Made by a program: the position numbers and the translations under genes
Shown: positions 61,484 to 64,000 of the stretch, piece after piece
How the letters are laid out: each line of letters starts with the position of its first letter
Position numbering within the stretch: position 1 is the stretch's first letter
Notes under the pieces: generated by a model
What the model was told of the DNA's origin: nothing
The model's input: the letters and a program-made list of their open reading frames with translations, nothing else
Database searches by the model: none
Origin: Mesorhizobium sp. Root552
GTDB taxonomy: Bacteria > Pseudomonadota > Alphaproteobacteria > Rhizobiales > Rhizobiaceae
NCBI RefSeq assembly: GCF_001427285.1
Contig: NZ_LMFV01000056.1
Coordinates: 105,284-169,283, forward strand
Length of the DNA: 64,000 bases
Direction: 5' to 3'

Positions 61484-61568
61484 CTCCGCTTCGTCATCCC
61501 GGAATTCTCTTTCGAGCGAAGCGAGAAAGGAATATCCGGGATCCATTCCGTGACATCACGGCAGCGCG
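61484..61568 (+). repeat. Palindromic repeat copy A
   Basis: Starts CTCCGCTTCGTCATCCCGG and ends in CATTCCGTGACATCACGGCAG, trimmed. The imperfect inverted repeat ATCCCGGA (61496-61503) / TCCGGGAT (61535-61542) can form a hairpin. The inner segment differs from copy B, but the flanks match. Confidence 0.75.
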
Positions 61569-61612
61569 AAGGCGGCGGAAACCTGCCGTTTCTGGCGCAA
61601 ACGCTGGCATCC

Positions 61613-61641
61613 CCCTCTCCCCGTTTCTCACGGGGAGAGGG
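61613..61641 (+). repeat. Perfect hairpin CCCTCTCCCCGT / ACGGGGAGAGGG
   Basis: Twelve-bp perfect stem with loop TTCTC. It is followed by TAAGGGTGAGGGG, which matches the common rhizobial 'CCCCTCTCC' type interspersed repeat family. No T tract, so it is a repeat rather than a terminator. Confidence 0.75.
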
Positions 61642-62058
61642 TAAGGGTGAGGGGCAGCGCTGAGCTAGCCGAGCGTGGACCAAACCCGGGCCGTCCTTAC
61701 CCCAACCCCTTGTTCTCAATAAAATTCCGAAAAATCTTTCACCTCCCTTATCCACCCCTCTCACCCTTCCCCCATAATCTCCCCATCGCCCTTGCGGGAG
61801 ACCTGGTGCGCACCGGGTATCAGGGAAGGGCGTCGGTGCCGGATTGGTCGCATAACGGTGTGCGGCTGGGTGATGAGCCGCGAAAATGCTGCTCCCCCGG
61901 TGAGGCAAGACCACCGGACGGGCGGCCGCAAGGCCGCACTAACTTACTAAACGAGCGTCCGAACGGCCGCCCGTCCTCCCGACCTCTCATCAGAGGTCAG
62001 TTCTTTGAAAATGGCCAGACGCGAAAGCGGGCGTGGCGATGAATAGACATACCCATCT

Positions 62059-62137
62059 CTTCGTCATCCTAGGGCGGAGCAGGCCGAAGGCCGTTGCGGA
62101 GACCCTAGGATCCATGCCGTGACATCGCGGCAGCGCG
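62059..62137 (+). repeat. Palindromic repeat copy B
   Basis: Starts CTTCGTCATCCTAGGGCGGA and ends CCGTGACATCGCGGCAGCGC. The 9-bp inverted repeat ATCCTAGGG (62066-62074) / CCCTAGGAT (62103-62111) frames a GC-rich loop. It is the copy with the strongest pairing. Confidence 0.78.
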
Positions 62138-62190
62138 TAACGGGCGCAAAAGAAGGCTCCCCATTCTGAGCTGCCCTACATCCTCAATCC

Positions 62191-62256
62191 TCACGGCATG
62201 GATCCCCGGGTCGCGCCTTTCGCTCCGCTCAGGCTTGCCCGAGGATGACGAAGCGG
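62191..62256 (-). repeat. Palindromic repeat copy C, inverted
   Basis: Reads TCACGGCATGGATCC at the left and GAGGATGACGAAGCGG at the right, the reverse complement of copies A, B and D. Copy D begins five bases after it, making a head-to-head pair. Confidence 0.72.
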
Positions 62257-62260
62257 AAAA

Positions 62261-62327
62261 CACCTCGTCATCCCGGAAGCGAGCCGAGCAAAGCGATGGC
62301 GAGGCTGTCCGGAATCCATTCCGTGAC
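62261..62327 (+). repeat. Palindromic repeat copy D
   Basis: Starts CACCTCGTCATCCCGGAAGC and ends GGAATCCATTCCGTGAC. The terminal CATTCCGTGAC equals that of copy A. The stem is imperfect, with one mismatch in each arm. Confidence 0.72.
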
Positions 62328-62413
62328 TTTGCCCAAGTATTCTGGTTGCCAGCGCGCTGGCGATGCAAACGTCCCTACAAATACCGGGCGTGGCGATGAA
62401 AAAGTGTACCTTG

Positions 62414-63409
62414 CTACTTCAAGGCCAACGCCATGCCGGAAGCCGTCTGTGCTGCTGCCTTCACCAATCCGGCTGCAAGGGCAGCCCCTACCCCCTCGCC
62501 GTGACTGACACCGAGATCCAGCAGAGGCTTCATGCCCAGCAGTTCGGCAGCACGCCGATGCGCCGGTTCCGCTGACAGGCTGGCAAGCAGGCAATGATCA
62601 AGTGATGCGGGATTGGCCTTGTAAAGCACGGCGGCGGCGGCGGTGGCGGCAAAACCGTCAATCAGCACTGGAATGCGCTGGGTGCGGGCAGCAAGGATCG
62701 CGCCGACAATTGCCGCAAATTCGCGCCCACCCACGCGCGCCAGCGCTTCCAGCGGGTCCTTCAGATGAGAGCCATGAAATGCCAAGGCGGCATCGACGGC
62801 TTCGGCCTTGCGCGCCATCATGGCCCCATCCGCGCCTGATCCGGGACCGACCCAATCTGCGCCCTTGCCACCGAAAAGCGCAGTGAACAAGGCAGCCGCA
62901 ACAGTGGAGTTGCCGACGCCGAGATCGCCAAGGCACAACAAATCGGAGCCGCCCGCGATGGCCTCCATGCCGAATGCCATGGTGGCAACGCAGCCACGCT
63001 CGTCCAGCGCTGCTTCCGTTGTGATGTCGCCCGTCGGAATATGCAGGGCGAGGTCGAATGCCTTGAGGCCAAGATCGAAGGCGAGGCACACCTGGTTTAT
63101 CGCGGCCCCACCAGCCGCGCACATTTCAACCGCCTTGGCGGTCGCACTGACCGGTCGCGGCGAGACGTTGTGGCGCGCGACGCCGTGGTTGCCGGCAAAT
63201 ATCGCGACCAGCGGGCGATTGACCGAAGTGCGGGCTCGGCCGGTCCAGGCTGCAAGCCAGGCCGCGATGTCCTCGATGCGGCCCAAAGAGCCTTCCGGCT
63301 TGTCCGCTTTGGCGAACACCTCCCGCACGGTCGCTTCGGCATTGCCGTCGGCGGCAGGCAGCGTGGCGAGAAGATTGCGGAAATCGTCGAAAGGCAATGC
63401 GCTGGTCAT
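62414..63409 (-). CDS. cobT: Nicotinate-nucleotide-dimethylbenzimidazole phosphoribosyltransferase
   Basis: Makes alpha-ribazole phosphate for the lower ligand of cobalamin. ATG 63409 gives MTSALPFDDFRNLL (331 residues); the frame continues upstream to 63568 but the added residues are cysteine/arginine-rich and non-homologous. Motifs: KPEGSLGRIEDIAAW near 45, VAIFAGNHGV near 72, GDLGVGNSTVAAAL near 175, and the C-terminal GVSHGEGVGAALA with the catalytic glutamate. It is divergent from the DUF1289 gene. I see no cobalamin riboswitch in the 146-base gap. Confidence 0.97.
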   Translation of the reverse strand: MTSALPFDDFRNLLATLPAADGNAEATVREVFAKADKPEGSLGRIEDIAAWLAAWTGRARTSVNRPLVAIFAGNHGVARHNVSPRPVSATAKAVEMCAAGGAAINQVCLAFDLGLKAFDLALHIPTGDITTEAALDERGCVATMAFGMEAIAGGSDLLCLGDLGVGNSTVAAALFTALFGGKGADWVGPGSGADGAMMARKAEAVDAALAFHGSHLKDPLEALARVGGREFAAIVGAILAARTQRIPVLIDGFAATAAAAVLYKANPASLDHCLLASLSAEPAHRRAAELLGMKPLLDLGVSHGEGVGAALAAGLVKAAAQTASGMALALK

Positions 63410-63555
63410 GGATCGTCCCTGGGTTTGCCAGCGGCATAAACCCCGTGAAATGCCGAGACAATGCAGAATGGCGCGAAAACGGCGACATGCGACGAAATAG
63501 GAAGGACTTGCATCGCCCGTTCCGTTGCACCATGTGGAGAATAGTTCTGGACACA

Positions 63556-63792
63556 ATGATGACTGCAATTGAATCGCCCTGCATTCTGGTCTGCTCGATA
63601 GACATGAAGACCGGATATTGTTTCGGCTGCGGGCGCACGCGCGATGAAATATCGGGCTGGATCACCATGGCGCCGGAAACGCGGCGCGAAATCATGGGCG
63701 AATTGCCGGCGAGACTTGAAACGGTGGAACGCAAGCCGCGCCGTGAAACCCGTCGCTCGCGCATGGCGCGCGAACGCAGCGAGACATCCTGA
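63556..63792 (+). CDS. DUF1289 small cysteine-rich protein
   Basis: A 78-residue protein. From ATG 63556 it reads MMTAIESPCILVCSIDMKTG, then YCFGCGRTRDEISGW, the diagnostic CxxxC and CxxCxRT pattern of DUF1289, a presumed metal or Fe-S binding motif. The C-terminal half is basic and helical (RREIMGELPARLE, then RRSRMARERSE). ATG 63559 is an alternative. It sits divergent from cobT and six bases before the aspartic-protease gene, so the two downstream genes are probably co-transcribed. Confidence 0.9.
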   Translation: MMTAIESPCILVCSIDMKTGYCFGCGRTRDEISGWITMAPETRREIMGELPARLETVERKPRRETRRSRMARERSETS

Positions 63793-63797
63793 GCGAT

Positions 63798-64000
63798 ATG
63801 AGCCGCGGCCTCTGGATCATCCTCGGCATCATTGGCGTGGCGCTCGCCATGCTCATTCTCAACCATTCTTCGGGCAGTACACTGGGCTTTGCCAATGACG
63901 ACTTCGGCCAGTTGATCTGGCTCGGCGTATTGGGTGCGGTGATCGGTGCGGGATTGTTGCGCTCGGGCCGCCGTTTCGGCGAGATGTTTGGTACACTAGG
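63798..64000 (+). CDS. Retropepsin-like membrane aspartic protease (TIGR02281-like), N-terminal part
   Basis: The first 67 codons of a gene that leaves the window. From ATG 63798 it reads MSRGLWIILGIIGVALAMLI (a helix), then NHSSGSTLGFANDDFGQL and a second helix LIWLGVLGAVIGAGLLRSGRR. This two-helix beginning with the GFANDDF phrase is typical of the alphaproteobacterial clan-AA aspartic protease family (TIGR02281). The catalytic part is outside the window, so the call depends on the N-terminal pattern and position next to DUF1289. Confidence 0.75.
   Translation, partial: MSRGLWIILGIIGVALAMLILNHSSGSTLGFANDDFGQLIWLGVLGAVIGAGLLRSGRRFGEMFGTL

Larger units (their letters stand above)
61420..62413. 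repeat. Non-coding repeat island between the kinase and cobT
   Basis: Almost 1 kb without a supported gene. It holds at least four diverged copies of one palindromic repeat (A 61484-61568, B 62059-62137, C 62191-62256 inverted, D 62261-62327). A separate perfect hairpin lies at 61613-61641. A short partial copy, CTCCGCTTCGTCA, also occurs at 61451. Each copy has a core like CTTCGTCATCC...GGATCCAT(T/G)CCGTGAC. The copies are not exact, not evenly spaced and lack Cas genes. The rest of the island (61680-62050) shows nothing I recognise. Confidence 0.8.

Noticed and set aside
61451..62327. Repeat cluster as a CRISPR array
   Set aside because: Copies are diverged, irregularly spaced, partly inverted, and longer than CRISPR repeats, with no cas genes anywhere in the window.
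63410..63555. Cobalamin riboswitch upstream of cobT
   Set aside because: I searched both strands for the B12 box and the conserved core helices and found none in the 146-base gap.
63410..63568. N-terminal extension of cobT to 63568
   Set aside because: Cysteine- and arginine-rich, unlike CobT, and it would read through the DUF1289 start region.

Overview
The window reads as a stretch of core chromosome from an alphaproteobacterium of the Rhizobiales (Hyphomicrobiales). A Mesorhizobium, Aminobacter or Phyllobacterium-like relative is the best guess. This rests on the gene families present (EipB/DUF1849, DUF1489, DUF1289, phasin, LpxI instead of LpxH, an Omp25-type porin-like protein, a SPOR-tailed DacF-type carboxypeptidase). 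It also rests on sigma-70 promoters of the form CTTGnn-N17-CTATAT, and on palindromic interspersed repeats of the kind common in rhizobial genomes. Base composition is GC-rich throughout. I see no prophage, integron, CRISPR array or transposase.

Layout. 1-8900: the tail of a TctA-type transporter, a tiny membrane peptide, tRNA-Leu(UAA), an Old Yellow Enzyme, a small DUF2188 protein and a YbaY/META exported protein. Then comes a leftward operon: pteridine-reductase-like SDR, uvrC, pgsA, moaD, moaE. An Omp25-like outer-membrane protein follows. 8900-13700: a GST, an exported unknown, then leftward pepA-holC-membrane protein-rlmJ. 13990-21550: rightward lptF-lptG-lptD-surA-like-pdxA-rsmA, which combines LPS export, outer-membrane folding, vitamin B6 synthesis and ribosome maturation. 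21580-27930: leftward fabD-fabG-acpP-fabF-mltG-yicC-gmk, covering fatty-acid synthesis, glycan-strand termination and nucleotide metabolism. 28135-30410: a membrane phosphoglycerol-transferase-like sulfatase and rpmG.

30420-43640 is the large leftward translation and envelope superoperon: rpsB, tsf, pyrH, frr, uppS, cdsA, rseP, bamA, lpxD, fabZ, lpxA, lpxI, lpxB. It supplies ribosomal protein S2 and EF-Ts, UMP, ribosome recycling, the undecaprenyl carrier, CDP-diacylglycerol, envelope-stress proteolysis, outer-membrane assembly and lipid A. Compared with the E. coli order it lacks dxr and skp and carries lpxI. 43860-48430: DUF4031, the envelope-integrity protein EipB, a Rid protein, a glycerophosphodiesterase, a FemAB/GNAT-like protein, an EmrE-type efflux protein and a HIT hydrolase. 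48560-51360: the clpS-clpA protease-adaptor operon. 51550-64000: phasin, DacF-SPOR, a degenerate J-domain membrane protein, DUF1489, sdaA, an exported unknown, an Lrp regulator, a family-4-like uracil-DNA glycosylase, a GST, a nuclease, a sensor kinase, a 1-kb repeat island, cobT, DUF1289 and the start of an aspartic protease.

Most of the window is well-conserved housekeeping DNA and I did not find a convincing undescribed multi-gene system. The observations most worth a second look are: the pteridine-reductase-type SDR at the head of an operon that ends in the molybdopterin synthase genes; a paired palindromic operator in the phasin promoter; a J-domain that has lost HPD; a Rid protein without its catalytic arginine; an LptD with only three mature cysteines; a UDG-like protein with an altered motif A; and a cluster of related palindromic repeats next to cobT.
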